Assembly: GCA_002305575.1 (NCBI GenBank)
Contig: DBPP01000025.1
Coordinates: 5,339 to 22,472 of the forward strand
Length of the DNA: 17,134 bases
Direction: 5' to 3'
Origin: Ruminococcaceae bacterium UBA1417
GTDB lineage: Bacteria; Bacillota; Clostridia; Oscillospirales; Acutalibacteraceae
Shown here: positions 1 through 6,670 of the stretch, piece after piece
How the letters are laid out: the number at the start of each line of letters is the position of its first letter
Position numbering within the stretch: position 1 is the first letter of the stretch
Notes under the pieces: generated by a model
Databases searched by the model: none
The model's input: only the letters and a program-made list of their open reading frames with translations
What the model was told of the DNA's origin: nothing
Made by a program: the position numbers and the translations under genes

Positions 1-597
1 TGAGCTGTAATTCGTGCCCGGGCCGCTGCGCACATTGACGTACTCCGTCGTTTTCGCCGCTGTGGACTCGGTGGACGGTATCGACGTCGAACCCGACGAC
101 GCGCTACCGGAGAGCTTCACATATTCCGAGAACATATATCCGGTCGTGCCGTTCGAAAGCCGCACCGCATACCACTGCGCATTGCTGGTATCGGTCACCG
201 TGATCGTCGTACCAGATGCAATCACGCCCTTCGAGCTGTAATTCGTGCCCGGGCCACTGCGCAGGTTCACATATTCCGTCGTCTTTGCAGAAGTGCCGGA
301 CCCGCTCATCGCGATATACTGCGAGAAGATGTAGCCGGTCGAGCCGTTTGAAAGCTTCACAGCATACCACTCGCTGTTGCTCGTATCCGTGACCGTCAGC
401 GACGTTCCCTGTGCAATCACGCCCTTCGAGCTGTAGTTCGTGCCCGGGCCACTGCGCAGGTTCACATACTCCGTCGTTGTCGCGCTTGTTTCCGCCGCAT
501 TTACCGCAAACGGGCAGGCAGATACAAGCAGCAACAGCGCCAACAGTAGTGCTGCTGCACGTTTTCCGCTTTTATGTACGGAAAAAATCATGTCCAT
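1..597 (-). CDS. Secreted or lipid-anchored protein with bacterial SH3 (SH3b) repeats, C-terminus beyond window
   Basis: The open frame runs from ATG at 597 off the left edge, so 199 residues are visible. Residues 9-13 are basic, 14-25 form a Leu/Ala hydrophobic core, and two export signals follow: VSAC (residues 25-28) resembles a lipobox, and VNA-A (32-35) resembles a signal peptidase I site. Three SH3b units then follow, each opening with TTEYVNLRSGPGTNYSS or a variant, at about residues 41, 106 and 183. The first two are complete, about 65 residues each, and contain WYAVKLSNGSTGY-like cores; the third is cut by the window edge. A Ser/Thr-rich linker separates units 2 and 3. In the SH3_3 family such repeats bind cell wall and often precede a peptidase, amidase or glycosidase domain, which would lie outside the window. 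GTGAGGAC lies just upstream of the ATG. Export and repeats are read directly; enzymatic role unknown. Confidence 0.88.
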   Translation of the reverse strand, partial: MDMIFSVHKSGKRAAALLLALLLLVSACPFAVNAAETSATTTEYVNLRSGPGTNYSSKGVIAQGTSLTVTDTSNSEWYAVKLSNGSTGYIFSQYIAMSGSGTSAKTTEYVNLRSGPGTNYSSKGVIASGTTITVTDTSNAQWYAVRLSNGTTGYMFSEYVKLSGSASSGSTSIPSTESTAAKTTEYVNVRSGPGTNYSS

Positions 598-692
598 CAC
601 CAGTCCTCACACTAAAAGATTGCCGGACGCAACCGCGCCCATCAAAATTCGCTCCATACGTATGGGCGAACAGATATTTCAAGACATTTACA

Positions 693-721
693 ATTATAAC
701 GTAAAAGTTACAGAATTGCAA
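693..721 (-). promoter_or_regulatory. Sigma-A promoter of the SH3b-repeat gene
   Basis: On the minus strand TTGCAA (721-716) is followed by a 17-nt spacer and a perfect TATAAT (698-693). Transcription would start near 686, leaving a leader of about 90 nt before the ATG at 597. The 12-bp palindrome CCATACGTATGG (654-665) falls about 20-33 nt into this leader. Confidence 0.8.
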
Positions 722-767
722 CCTTTTTTTACATTTGCCAGAATTATCTGTTCCAAAGTGACACGAC

Positions 768-827
768 GCGGCGCAAAACCGCCGCAGAATACAGGAATCC
801 GACGCGAACAAGCCGCGCCGGATTCCT
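768..827 (-). terminator. Probable ackA terminator, two tandem hairpins
   Basis: Just downstream of the ackA stop, 793-806 pairs with 814-827 (13 of 14 bp, 7-nt loop). The next bases on the minus strand are only moderately T-rich (TGTATTCT). A second perfect 6-bp GC hairpin (768-773 with 780-785, 6-nt loop) follows. Together they could end the ackA transcript, but the weak U-tract keeps this from being certain. The first stem is nearly symmetric and could also act on the plus strand, where no gene needs it. Confidence 0.5.
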
Positions 828-849
828 TCTTCCGATAACCGGACAATTT

Positions 850-2055
850 TTACATGTTTTCTACGATTGCCTTCGTATCGCGGGCAATAACGAGTTCCTC
901 ATTCGTCGGGATGACATAAACGGCCACCTTGCTGTCCTCAGCGGAAATCTTCTTCTCGATGCCGCGGACGCCTGCGTTGGCTTCCTTATCGAACTTGATG
1001 CCAAGGTATTCCATATTGGTGCAGATGCGCTCGCGCAGCGTATCCTGGTTCTCGCCAAGGCCTGCCGTGAAAACGATCGCATCGACGCCGTTCAGTGCAG
1101 CTGCATAGCCGCCGATAAACTTCTTAATCTGGTAGACAAGCATCTCATGGGCAAGCCGTGCGCGCGGATTGCCGGCTTGCTCGGCCTTGCAGATGTCACG
1201 GTCATCGCTGGAAATACCGGAAATACCGAGCAGACCGGATTTCTTATTGAACAGGTCGGAGAGTTCGGACGGAGAGAGGTGCTCCTGCTCCGCAATGAAG
1301 GTAACGACCGACGGATCAAGCGTACCGGTGCGGGTGCCCATCATAAAGCCGTCGAGCGGCGTAAGGCCCATGCTGGTATCGAGAACCTTGCCGTCCTGGA
1401 TCGCGGTGATGGAAGAGCCGTTGCCGATGTGGCAGGTGATGACCTTCATGTCCTTCAGGTCGCGGCCCATGATCTCGGCAAGGCGATGGCTGACATAGCG
1501 GTGCGATGTGCCGTGGAAGCCATAGCGACGGATCTTATACTTCTCATAATACTCGTAGGGGACGGCAAACATATACGCCTTCGGCGGCATCGTCGAATGG
1601 AATGCCGTATCAAACACGACAACCTCCGGCACGTCCTTGCCGAAAACGCTCATGCAGGCACGGATGCCCTGCACATGCGCGCTATTGTGCAGCGGCGCGA
1701 GCGGGATCAGGCTTTCGATGCCCTCGATCACCTTCTCATCAACGAGTACGGACTCGCTGAAGATCGAGCCGCCCTGCACGATGCGGTGGCCAATGGCGGC
1801 AACCTCGCCGAGGTCCTTGATCACGCCGACCTCGCTGTCGAGCAACGCGTTTTTGACCTGCTCAAACGCTTCGGTATGGTTCTTCATGCAAATTTCAATT
1901 TTCTTTTCGCGCCCATCCGCCGTCTTGTGGCCAAAAATGCCCATTTCAAGGCCAATCTTCTCGCAATTGCCTTTGGCGAGCATCTGCTCGTTGTCCATGT
2001 CGATCAGCTGATACTTGAGTGAGGAGCTGCCGGCGTTGATAACCAGAATTTTCAT
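850..2055 (-). CDS. ackA: Acetate kinase
   Basis: Cytoplasmic enzyme that interconverts acetyl phosphate + ADP and acetate + ATP, the substrate-level ATP step of fermentative acetate formation. The 401 residues match the usual family length. Visible family signatures are the N-terminal NAGSSSLKYQL phosphate-binding strand (from residue 7), GHRIVQGG, DTAFHSTMPPKAY, RYGFHGTSHRYV, HIGNGSSI, the MGTRTGTLDP segment and a C-terminal GLGENQ motif, as expected for the ASKHA fold. The start has a strong purine-rich ribosome site (AGGGGGAAG) 6 nt upstream. No phosphotransacetylase gene (pta) is adjacent in the window; in many Firmicutes pta and ackA are also separate. The gene is divergent from tmcAL across a short shared promoter region and carries a terminator-like hairpin in its leader, described separately. 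Confidence 0.98.
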   Translation of the reverse strand: MKILVINAGSSSLKYQLIDMDNEQMLAKGNCEKIGLEMGIFGHKTADGREKKIEICMKNHTEAFEQVKNALLDSEVGVIKDLGEVAAIGHRIVQGGSIFSESVLVDEKVIEGIESLIPLAPLHNSAHVQGIRACMSVFGKDVPEVVVFDTAFHSTMPPKAYMFAVPYEYYEKYKIRRYGFHGTSHRYVSHRLAEIMGRDLKDMKVITCHIGNGSSITAIQDGKVLDTSMGLTPLDGFMMGTRTGTLDPSVVTFIAEQEHLSPSELSDLFNKKSGLLGISGISSDDRDICKAEQAGNPRARLAHEMLVYQIKKFIGGYAAALNGVDAIVFTAGLGENQDTLRERICTNMEYLGIKFDKEANAGVRGIEKKISAEDSKVAVYVIPTNEELVIARDTKAIVENM

Positions 2056-2097
2056 TTTGTCTTCCCCCTATGGTATTGATGCAGTTTTGCAGAACGC

Positions 2098-2129
2098 AAA
2101 AAAGAAGCGCGAGACCGCAAAACGCGCTT
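2098..2129 (-). terminator. Terminator-like hairpin in the ackA leader (possible attenuator)
   Basis: Read on the minus strand, AAGCGCG (2129-2123) pairs perfectly with CGCGCTT (2111-2105) around an 11-nt loop. It is followed by C and six T residues (2103-2098), the form of an intrinsic terminator. It lies about 43 nt upstream of the ackA start codon, and no minus-strand gene upstream needs terminating. Loop bases GTTTTGC (2123-2117) are complementary to GCAAAAC downstream (2090-2084), which would allow an alternative fold or pseudoknot. The structure is seen; the attenuator role is inferred. Confidence 0.5.
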
Positions 2130-2156
2130 GTAAGATAAATTTCTATGCTGTATTAT
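2128..2156 (+). promoter_or_regulatory. Sigma-A promoter of tmcAL
   Basis: TTGTAA (2128-2133), 17-nt spacer, TATTAT (2151-2156). The transcript would start near 2163, downstream of the ATG at 2145, so translation must begin at 2202. The -10 lies inside the 12-bp palindrome TATTATATAATA (2151-2162), so the minus strand also has a perfect TATAAT (2157-2152) that could serve ackA, although I see no good -35 for it. Confidence 0.7.
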
Positions 2157-2201
2157 ATAATAGTACAAATCGGGCAGAATTTCAAGGAGTTTTCACGCAA
2201 A

Positions 2202-3392
2202 ATGGTCGCTAAAAACAGGATTTCCGGCATAATTTGTGAATTTAACCCCCTGCATAACGGACATGCGGCGCTGCTGCAACACATGCGAACCCAAACGGAT
2301 GGCCCTCTCGTATGTGTGATGAGCGGCAATTTCGTGCAGCGCGGCGAGGCCGCGGCGCTTGATAAATGGTCCCGCGCTCGGCTCGCGCTGCAGTGCGGCG
2401 CCGACCTGATCGTGGAACTGCCGCTGCCATGGGCGCTCGCCGGTGCGGAACGCTTCGCTTTTGGCGGCGTGTCGCTTTTGAACGCGCTGGGCGCGGACGG
2501 CCTTTTCTTCGGCAGTGAATGCGGCCATGCAGAAGCGCTGCAAAAAATTGCCGTATATCTGCTTTCCGCGCGGCTTGCCGAAGATCTGCGCCCCCATCTC
2601 GCAGCGGGTCTCCCCTTTGCCACCGCCCGCGCACGCGCGGTCGAGCAGGCGTTGGGCGCCGAATACGCCGCACTGTGCGCGCAGCCGAACAATATCCTCG
2701 GCATCGAATATTGCAAGGCGATTTTGAAAACCGGCGCTTCTATGGAACCGCACACGATCCGTCGCCTCGCCGTCGGCCACGACGATACCGCTGCCAGCGG
2801 ACGCTTCGCTTCGGCGAGTTTGTTGCGCCGCATCAGCGCGGACGGCGGGGACATCGCCCCGTATGTGCCGGAAGCGACCGCGGCCTGCATTCGCGCATGC
2901 CAAAGCGCCGGTCAATACCCGGCGGATCTCCGGTATCTGGAGCGCGCCATGCTTGCTTTTCTCTCCACGGCCGCACCGGAAACCCTGCGCTGCGTCCCCG
3001 ATGTCGCCGAGGGCATCGAAAACCGCATCCGCACGGCAGCCGGGACGGTACAGACGCTCGAAGCGCTGTACGATGCGGTCAAAGCGAAACGCTACAGCCA
3101 CGCGCGCATTCGCCGCATTGTACTTTCAGCTTATCTTGGGCTGAAAGGAACCCTGCCCGCGGCGCCGCCGTATGTGCGGGTACTGGGTATGACGGCGCAG
3201 GGCGCGGAACTGGTCCGCGCTGCAAAGCCCGATTTTCCCTGGCTGATGCGCCCGGCTGATCTCGATCGGCTCGCGCCCGAAGCGCGCCGGATCTTCGAGC
3301 TGGAAGCGCGTGCGGATGACTTCTACGCGCTGTGTACTGCGCAGCGTCGGCCCGCCGGACTCGACTATACAACACGGCTCATCCGTTTATAA
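2202..3392 (+). CDS. tmcAL: tRNA(Met) cytidine acetate ligase
   Basis: TmcAL (formerly YlbM, 'nucleotidyltransferase') uses ATP and acetate to acetylate the wobble cytidine of elongator tRNA-Met, forming ac4C34, in Firmicutes. The 396 residues begin with the hallmark nucleotide-binding segment GIICEFNPLHNGH (residues 9-21, HxGH-type). VMSGNFVQRGEAA, a DKW-RA-AL segment and GADLIVELP follow, the conserved N-terminal core of the family, and then the C-terminal tRNA-binding region. The ATG at 2202 is chosen over the in-frame ATG at 2145 because the promoter would start transcription at about 2163, because AAGGAG (2184-2189) precedes 2202, and because homologues begin close to the GIICEFNP strand. 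Acetate chemistry links it loosely to the divergent ackA, but the pairing may be chance. Its stop overlaps the stop of the convergent Nudix gene. Confidence 0.95.
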   Translation: MVAKNRISGIICEFNPLHNGHAALLQHMRTQTDGPLVCVMSGNFVQRGEAAALDKWSRARLALQCGADLIVELPLPWALAGAERFAFGGVSLLNALGADGLFFGSECGHAEALQKIAVYLLSARLAEDLRPHLAAGLPFATARARAVEQALGAEYAALCAQPNNILGIEYCKAILKTGASMEPHTIRRLAVGHDDTAASGRFASASLLRRISADGGDIAPYVPEATAACIRACQSAGQYPADLRYLERAMLAFLSTAAPETLRCVPDVAEGIENRIRTAAGTVQTLEALYDAVKAKRYSHARIRRIVLSAYLGLKGTLPAAPPYVRVLGMTAQGAELVRAAKPDFPWLMRPADLDRLAPEARRIFELEARADDFYALCTAQRRPAGLDYTTRLIRL

Positions 3393-3776
3393 CAGCACGC
3401 GGTCTCCCCAGTAGTCGACGTGTTCGAGCACATGCCCGATGTTGCCCTCGCCGGCGAACACCCGGCTGTCGAAGAAATTGTAGTTGCGGTCCAGCCAATG
3501 CAGCGCGTTTTCATCGCCGTGTACCGCCACTTGCTTATGGAGGCGTCCGACATACACCTCCACATAGCAACCGTCCAGATAATACGTCATATCCATTAGA
3601 TGCGCCAGGTGAATGTCATCCACCGTGACGCCCGTTTCTTCCCATAGCTCGCGGTAGGCGGCTTCGAGCCCGGTTTCCCCAGGCGCAATCTTTCCGCCGA
3701 CGAAATTCAAGAGACCCTTGTACGGCGCGTGCAGCCGCCGGCACATCAGCAGTTTTTGGCGGTCCGGACTGAACAC
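3387..3776 (-). CDS. Nudix hydrolase (NUDIX pyrophosphatase), start region disrupted or unusual
   Basis: A perfect Nudix box G-x5-E-x7-REL-x-EE-x-GV spans residues 28-50 of the frame counted from GTG at 3776. This family hydrolyses nucleoside diphosphates linked to another moiety; this subgroup is usually annotated as 8-oxo-dGTP diphosphatase-like, but the substrate cannot be told from the sequence. GTG at 3776 is the first start codon after an in-frame TAG, yet it has no good ribosome site. In the same frame the preceding residues GYNIVT continue the first beta strand expected of the family. Upstream of them stands ATG (3800-3798), with an ideal AAAGGA 6 nt before it, followed at once by TAG (3797-3795). 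The gene may therefore be translated by re-initiation at GTG, be newly broken, or carry a sequencing error. It follows ilvE after a terminator, and the stop overlaps tmcAL by 6 nt. Confidence 0.85.
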   Translation of the reverse strand: MFSPDRQKLLMCRRLHAPYKGLLNFVGGKIAPGETGLEAAYRELWEETGVTVDDIHLAHLMDMTYYLDGCYVEVYVGRLHKQVAVHGDENALHWLDRNYNFFDSRVFAGEGNIGHVLEHVDYWGDRVLL

Positions 3777-3824
3777 GGTGACGATGTTGTATCCCTACAT
3801 AAATTTTCCTTTCCCACGATATAC

Positions 3825-3852
3825 AAAAGCCGGACATTGCTGCCCGGCTTTT
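3825..3852 (-). terminator. Terminator downstream of ilvE
   Basis: AAAAGCCGG (3825-3833) pairs perfectly with CCGGCTTTT (3844-3852) around a 10-nt loop. On the minus strand the stem ends in CTTTT followed by GTAT, shortly after the ilvE stop at 3867. The Nudix gene starts about 25-50 nt beyond it with no visible promoter, so some read-through is probable. Confidence 0.75.
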
Positions 3853-3866
3853 CTTTAATATGGATC

Positions 3867-4943
3867 TTAGATTTTTTTCACTTCAACGGTCCAGCCGAGC
3901 GTATCCTCGACCTTACCGGTCTGGATGCCCGTCACTGTATCGTACAGCTTCTGGCTGACCGGGCCGATACCGCCGTCCGCGATCTGCATGACTTCATTCT
4001 CAAAGCGCAGGTGACCAACCGGCGAAATGACCGCCGCCGTACCGCTGCCCCAGCACTCTTCGAGCGCGCCGGTACGCGCCGCCTCCACGAGCTCATTGAC
4101 GGAGATTCTGCGCTCCTCTACCGGCATGCCCCACATCTTGCACAGGTCGATGCAGGAAGCACGTGTGACACCGGGCAGAATGCTGCCGTTGAGCATCGGG
4201 GTAACAACCGTACCGTTGATCTTAAAGAAGATATTCATCGCGCCAACTTCCTCGATGTACTTGCGCTCCACGCCGTCAAGCCAGAGTACCTGGGAATAGC
4301 CCTCGTCGTGCGCCTTCACCTGCGCCGCAAGGCTCGCGACATAGTTACCGCCCGTCTTGGCTTCGCCGATGCCGCCGCGCACCGCACGGACATAGTCGTC
4401 CTCGATCCAGATCTTGACTGGGTCGAGACCGCTCTCATAATACGCGCCAACCGGCGAGAGAATGATGATGAACTTATAGGTATCGGACGGGCGGACGCCG
4501 AGGAACGGATCCGTCGCGATGACAAACGGACGGATATACAGCGAGGTGCCCGGTTTCGTCGGAATCCAGTCCGCATCGACGGCGACCAGCGTCTTGATTG
4601 CGTTCAGGAAATCGTCTTCCGGAATCTCCGGAATGCAAAGGCGGCGGTTGGAATTGTTGGCGCGCTCAATGTTCTTGTTCGGACGGAACAGAAGGATGCG
4701 GCCATCTTCCGTCTTGTATGCCTTCATGCCCTCGAACATCTCCTGGCCGTAATGGAAGACCATGGCGGAAGGGTCGAGGGAAATCGGCTGATACGGGACG
4801 ATCTTCGGATCGTGCCAGCCCTTTTCGGGGTTGTATTCCATCACGTACATGTGGTCCGTGAAGATTTTGCCGAAGCCGAGCTTGCTTTCGTCCTGCGGCT
4901 TTGCCTTGGGCGCTGTGGTGCGCTCAATTCTGATTTCCTGCAT
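3867..4943 (-). CDS. ilvE: Branched-chain amino acid aminotransferase
   Basis: A fold-type IV PLP enzyme that exchanges the amino group between glutamate and leucine, isoleucine or valine, the last step of their synthesis. The 358 residues fit the long bacterial BCAT-II form. Visible signatures are the FHYGQEMFEGMKAY segment, LFRPNKNIERAN, YIRPFVIA, the PLP-lysine segment GEAKTGGNYVASL (Lys about residue 196), QVLWLDG-E-KYIEEVGAMN and the ECWGSGTAAVISPVG phosphate-binding region. An in-frame TTG at 4961 would add six residues. I prefer ATG at 4943 because the promoter at 4975-5003 puts the transcript start near 4968, leaving no leader for the TTG and about 25 nt for the ATG, which has a weak AAAGAAG site. 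That short leader rules out a T-box, the usual riboregulator of such genes in Firmicutes. Confidence 0.96.
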   Translation of the reverse strand: MQEIRIERTTAPKAKPQDESKLGFGKIFTDHMYVMEYNPEKGWHDPKIVPYQPISLDPSAMVFHYGQEMFEGMKAYKTEDGRILLFRPNKNIERANNSNRRLCIPEIPEDDFLNAIKTLVAVDADWIPTKPGTSLYIRPFVIATDPFLGVRPSDTYKFIIILSPVGAYYESGLDPVKIWIEDDYVRAVRGGIGEAKTGGNYVASLAAQVKAHDEGYSQVLWLDGVERKYIEEVGAMNIFFKINGTVVTPMLNGSILPGVTRASCIDLCKMWGMPVEERRISVNELVEAARTGALEECWGSGTAAVISPVGHLRFENEVMQIADGGIGPVSQKLYDTVTGIQTGKVEDTLGWTVEVKKI

Positions 4944-4974
4944 AAGAAACACTTCTTTCAAACTGTTTTTTGTT

Positions 4975-5003
4975 ATTTTATCACTTCATTGCCTTTTTTG
5001 CAA
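4975..5003 (-). promoter_or_regulatory. Sigma-A promoter of ilvE
   Basis: On the minus strand TTGCAA (5003-4998), a 17-nt spacer and TAAAAT (4980-4975) form a near-consensus promoter. The predicted start near 4968 leaves a leader of about 25 nt to the ATG at 4943. Confidence 0.75.
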
Positions 5004-5042
5004 GTTGATCGCGCCAAAACTGCAAGAAAAAATCAAACAAAG

Positions 5043-5065
5043 AACCCTTTCCGCCGCAAAGAGTT
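5043..5065 (-). terminator. Probable terminator of the RsmF-like gene
   Basis: An 8-bp stem with one G-U pair (5043-5050 with 5058-5065, 7-nt loop) lies 22 nt beyond the methyltransferase stop. The minus-strand continuation is T-rich but broken (CTTTGTTTGATTTTTT). It separates that gene from the ilvE promoter. Confidence 0.45.
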
Positions 5066-5086
5066 TTTGGCCGTTTCTTCCGAATT

Positions 5087-6418
5087 TTATCCGTGCAACC
5101 GCAGACCTTTAGGGTATTTGTTCTTCAAACTGCCGCCAGACGCTTTGCCGAAACCGGTCACCACGCCCTCCACGGCAACCGCGGTATAGCCGGCATATCC
5201 ATCGGCTTCGATTTCTTCGCCGCGCAAAAATGCGCGCAGCCGCGGATCGTCATGATGAAGATGGATCACACTTCGGCACGTTTCTGGCTTCGCCGCCATG
5301 AAACTGCCGTGTGCGGGCTCAATGCGGTTTTTCTTTACCTCGCCGAATTCCACGCCCGCCCGCAAAATACCGAGACCGGATAGCGCCGGCAACGTCTGCG
5401 GCAGGAGCAAAATGCGGTCACGCACCCGTGCAAATCGTCCCGGCGTATCCATAAAGGCAGCCGCGTACAGTGCCCGCGCCATCGCTTCTGTCTGCGGGTC
5501 CAGCTTTTCCGCGTACGGCACCGCGGCACAGCCGTTCGGCGCCACGCGCCGGAACCGCGCCGCGAAGTGGCCTTCGCCGCCATCCATCGGGAAAATCCGC
5601 ACACCGTCCACCCCAAACGCCGGACGTCCAAAAGATACGGCCGGCTTTTCGAGCACAAACTCCGGATTTTGCCGGAGGAAGGCACGCACAACGCCCTCGT
5701 TTTCTTCATCCGAAAATGTGCAGGTGGAATACACGAGCACGCCGTCCTCGCGCACACAGCGCGCCGCACTGCCGAGGATGGCCAGCTGCCGTACCGCACA
5801 GGTTTGCACATGGGCCGGACTCCATTCGGCGATCGCCTGCGGGTCGCGCCGGAACATCCCCTCGCCCGAGCAAGGGGCATCTACAAGCACACGGTCGAAG
5901 TAGCCTTCCAGTCTTTCCGCCAGAACATCGGGATAGACCGAGGAGATGACGGTGTTGCGCACGCCCATGCGCTCGAGGTTGGAGGCCAGAATAGCTGCGC
6001 GGCTGCGAACCACTTCATTCGACCACAGCAGGCCACGATCGCCGGTCAGCGCGGCAATCTGCGTCGATTTACCGCCCGGCGCGGCACAAAGATCGAGAAT
6101 TTTTTCTCCGGGCTGCGGATCCAACAGTGTGACCGCCGAAGACGCCGACGGCTCCTGCGAATAAAACGCACCGGCATGGTACAGGGGGTACGAAGCCATC
6201 CGCGCATCCGCCGGCGCATAATACGACAGCGGCGAAAACGGCGATGCTACAAGTGGAAACGGCAGCGTGCGGGCCAGCGTTTCCACCCCGCATTTCAAGG
6301 GATTCAGCCGAATGCCGCGCCGGGGCGGCCGCTCATATTCCGCGCGAAACATTTCATACTCATCTCCAAGCATCGCGCGCATTCTGTTTTCAAATTCTTG
6401 CGGCAATAAAACAGCCAT
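5087..6418 (-). CDS. RsmF/RsmB-family rRNA (cytosine-C5)-methyltransferase
   Basis: A SAM-dependent RNA m5C methyltransferase of the NOL1/NOP2/Sun family, probably acting on 16S rRNA as in the RsmF group. The 443 residues show the SAM-binding loop ILDLCAAPGGKSTQ (about 107-120), motif IV VDAPCSGEGMFRRD (179-192, Cys183) and motif VI YSTCTFSDEEN (230-240, Cys233). These two cysteines are the general release and nucleophile residues in the family. An N-terminal ferredoxin-like region (GIRLNPLK, residues 35-42) precedes the domain. A C-terminal part with LRAFLRGEEIEADGYAGYT resembles the RNA-binding PUA-like domain of Firmicutes RsmF proteins. AAGGA lies 5 nt upstream of ATG. The exact target base cannot be assigned. 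No sigma-A promoter is obvious between it and the divergent small gene. Confidence 0.93.
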   Translation of the reverse strand: MAVLLPQEFENRMRAMLGDEYEMFRAEYERPPRRGIRLNPLKCGVETLARTLPFPLVASPFSPLSYYAPADARMASYPLYHAGAFYSQEPSASSAVTLLDPQPGEKILDLCAAPGGKSTQIAALTGDRGLLWSNEVVRSRAAILASNLERMGVRNTVISSVYPDVLAERLEGYFDRVLVDAPCSGEGMFRRDPQAIAEWSPAHVQTCAVRQLAILGSAARCVREDGVLVYSTCTFSDEENEGVVRAFLRQNPEFVLEKPAVSFGRPAFGVDGVRIFPMDGGEGHFAARFRRVAPNGCAAVPYAEKLDPQTEAMARALYAAAFMDTPGRFARVRDRILLLPQTLPALSGLGILRAGVEFGEVKKNRIEPAHGSFMAAKPETCRSVIHLHHDDPRLRAFLRGEEIEADGYAGYTAVAVEGVVTGFGKASGGSLKNKYPKGLRLHG

Positions 6419-6502
6419 TGTTTTCCTTTTTCATCCTTTCTTTCACCCAGGCGTATAAAGCGTGGCGGGCGGGAAACCATAGTACCGAAAGGGGTGATCG
6501 AT

Positions 6503-6661
6503 ATGAATCAGAACGCCAAACAGCCGGCGTCCAATCTGAGCGTCAATCCCAAAGGCAGCCAGAACGAAACCCGGAACGCCGGTAAATCGGGCAGCCGCCA
6601 GAACGCCTCCAATTGCGGCGGCAAAAACAAGACGAACCAGAGCGGTCAGAACTGCCGCTGA
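6503..6661 (+). CDS. Small Asn/Gln-rich basic protein, 52 residues, function unknown
   Basis: ATG at 6503 is preceded by a strong ribosome site (AAAGGGGTG) at suitable distance, and the frame ends in TGA at 6659-6661. A perfect hairpin terminator follows 10 nt later. The protein starts MNQNAKQPASNLSVN and ends SGQNCR. It is rich in Asn, Gln, Ser, Gly and Lys, lacks a hydrophobic segment, has no Trp, Tyr or Phe, and has two cysteines near the C-terminus (CGGK and NCR). Low-complexity, hydrophilic, disordered proteins of this size in endospore formers are often minor small spore proteins, but no SASP signature is present, so this is only a guess. GTATA (6453-6457) and CATAGTA (6478-6484) upstream resemble a forespore sigma-G promoter, but the 20-nt spacer is too long to trust. 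It stands alone on the plus strand between minus-strand genes. Confidence 0.72.
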   Translation: MNQNAKQPASNLSVNPKGSQNETRNAGKSGSRQNASNCGGKNKTNQSGQNCR

Positions 6662-6670
6662 GCAAAACCC

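Noticed and set aside
1..477. CRISPR-like direct repeats
   Set aside because: The repeats are 65-77 codons apart, in frame, and encode SH3b domains; spacers are coding sequence.
2182..2195. CcpA cre site in front of ackA
   Set aside because: The best match on the minus strand (TGAAAACTCCTTGA) lacks the central CG and coincides with the tmcAL ribosome site.
2145..2201. Longer tmcAL start at ATG 2145
   Set aside because: It overlaps the predicted -10 and lies before the expected transcript start; the added 19 residues are not family-like and it has no ribosome site.
6453..6484. Sigma-G (forespore) promoter for the 52-residue gene
   Set aside because: GTATA and CATAGTA are separated by 20 nt instead of 17-18, and the -10 has a mismatch. 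Not strong enough to annotate.
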